Origin: Pseudorasbora parva
Lineage: Eukaryota; Chordata; Actinopteri; Cypriniformes; Gobionidae
Length of the DNA stretch: 64,000 bases
NCBI RefSeq assembly: GCF_024679245.1
Contig: NC_090182.1
Coordinates: forward strand, 26,701,753 to 26,765,752
Direction: 5' to 3'
Shown: positions 63,727 to 64,000 of the stretch, in pieces
Layout of the letters: each line of letters begins with the position of its first letter
Numbering within the stretch: position 1 is the first letter of the stretch
The notes under the pieces: model-generated
The model's database searches: none
What the model was told of the DNA's origin: nothing
What the model saw: the letters and a program-made list of their open reading frames with translations, nothing else
Made by a program: the position numbers and the translations under genes

Positions 63727-64000
63727 GTAAGTAAAACGCTCTGTGTTGGGAGAAACGTAAGTGCAGGTTGGCTTTTCGCTGCAGAGTGCGATAATAAGTA
63801 GCTACAAGGCCTATATCCTCGCTCGTATCTTATTCATGCCCTGCCATATTGCACAATAAAGTCAATAGTAAACGAAATTATCGTAACTTCGCATAAAATA
63901 ATCCGAAAATATTACGATACAAGTGCTGGAGTTCATTAAAGGGGACTTCAGCCGCTAAATCAACTTCACTGAAAACTATATCTTTACCAAAATAAAGATT

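Overview
This is a 64 kb piece of a teleost fish nuclear genome, most likely a cyprinid (carp/goldfish/minnow group). The evidence is the AT-rich sequence, long (TA)n, (GA)n and (CA)n microsatellites, several Tc1-type transposons, hAT and PIF/Harbinger elements, a DIRS-type retrotransposon, and copies of a short palindromic element that begins TTAAAGGGATAGTTCACC, which I associate with cyprinid genomes. No bacterial operon, rRNA, tRNA or CRISPR array was found. The species call is inference.

No complete host protein-coding gene could be recognised. The window behaves like a gene desert or large intron. The best host-gene signals are two mini-exons with very good splice sites on the + strand (30281-30338 and 30569-30609, together exactly 33 codons). 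Weaker signals are a possible exon at 63661-63726, a possible first exon on the - strand ending at 33408, a promoter-like stretch near 53.1 kb and a terminal-exon-like stretch near 53.97 kb. Several GC-richer, low-repeat blocks (4.2-4.8, 11.6-12.4, 31.5-32.0, 32.8-33.0, 45.6-46.1, 60.9-61.2 kb) look like conserved regulatory sequence by composition only.

Layout. 1-15.2 kb: mostly single-copy non-coding DNA with one PIF/Harbinger element (1585-2586). 15.2-21.7 kb: a dense transposon stack built from a (TA)n/(CA)n microsatellite. It holds a nearly intact Tc1 element (A, 15341-16965), a decayed reverse-strand Tc1 element (B, 16979-18193), and a third Tc1 element (C, from 18212). Element C is split by a hAT element with 8-bp target duplications, which is itself split by a second hAT element with 8-bp target duplications; C then runs into the 3' half of a fourth Tc1 type (D). 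21.75-29.2 kb: a broken DIRS-like tyrosine-recombinase retrotransposon with inverted terminal repeats, gag-like, reverse-transcriptase and tyrosine-recombinase remnants, and later insertions including an 84-unit (TC)n. 29.3-51.0 kb: mainly non-coding, with the mini-exons, candidate regulatory blocks, a pair of related dispersed repeats, small MITEs and a long (GA)n. 51.04-52.25 kb: a third hAT element with perfect 8-bp target duplications. 52.3-64 kb: non-coding DNA with two long (TA)n tracts and one more MITE.

The transposons do not work together as a pathway. Their value is as a readable insertion history. Every transposase and retrotransposon frame seen here is broken, so none of these copies should be able to move by itself.
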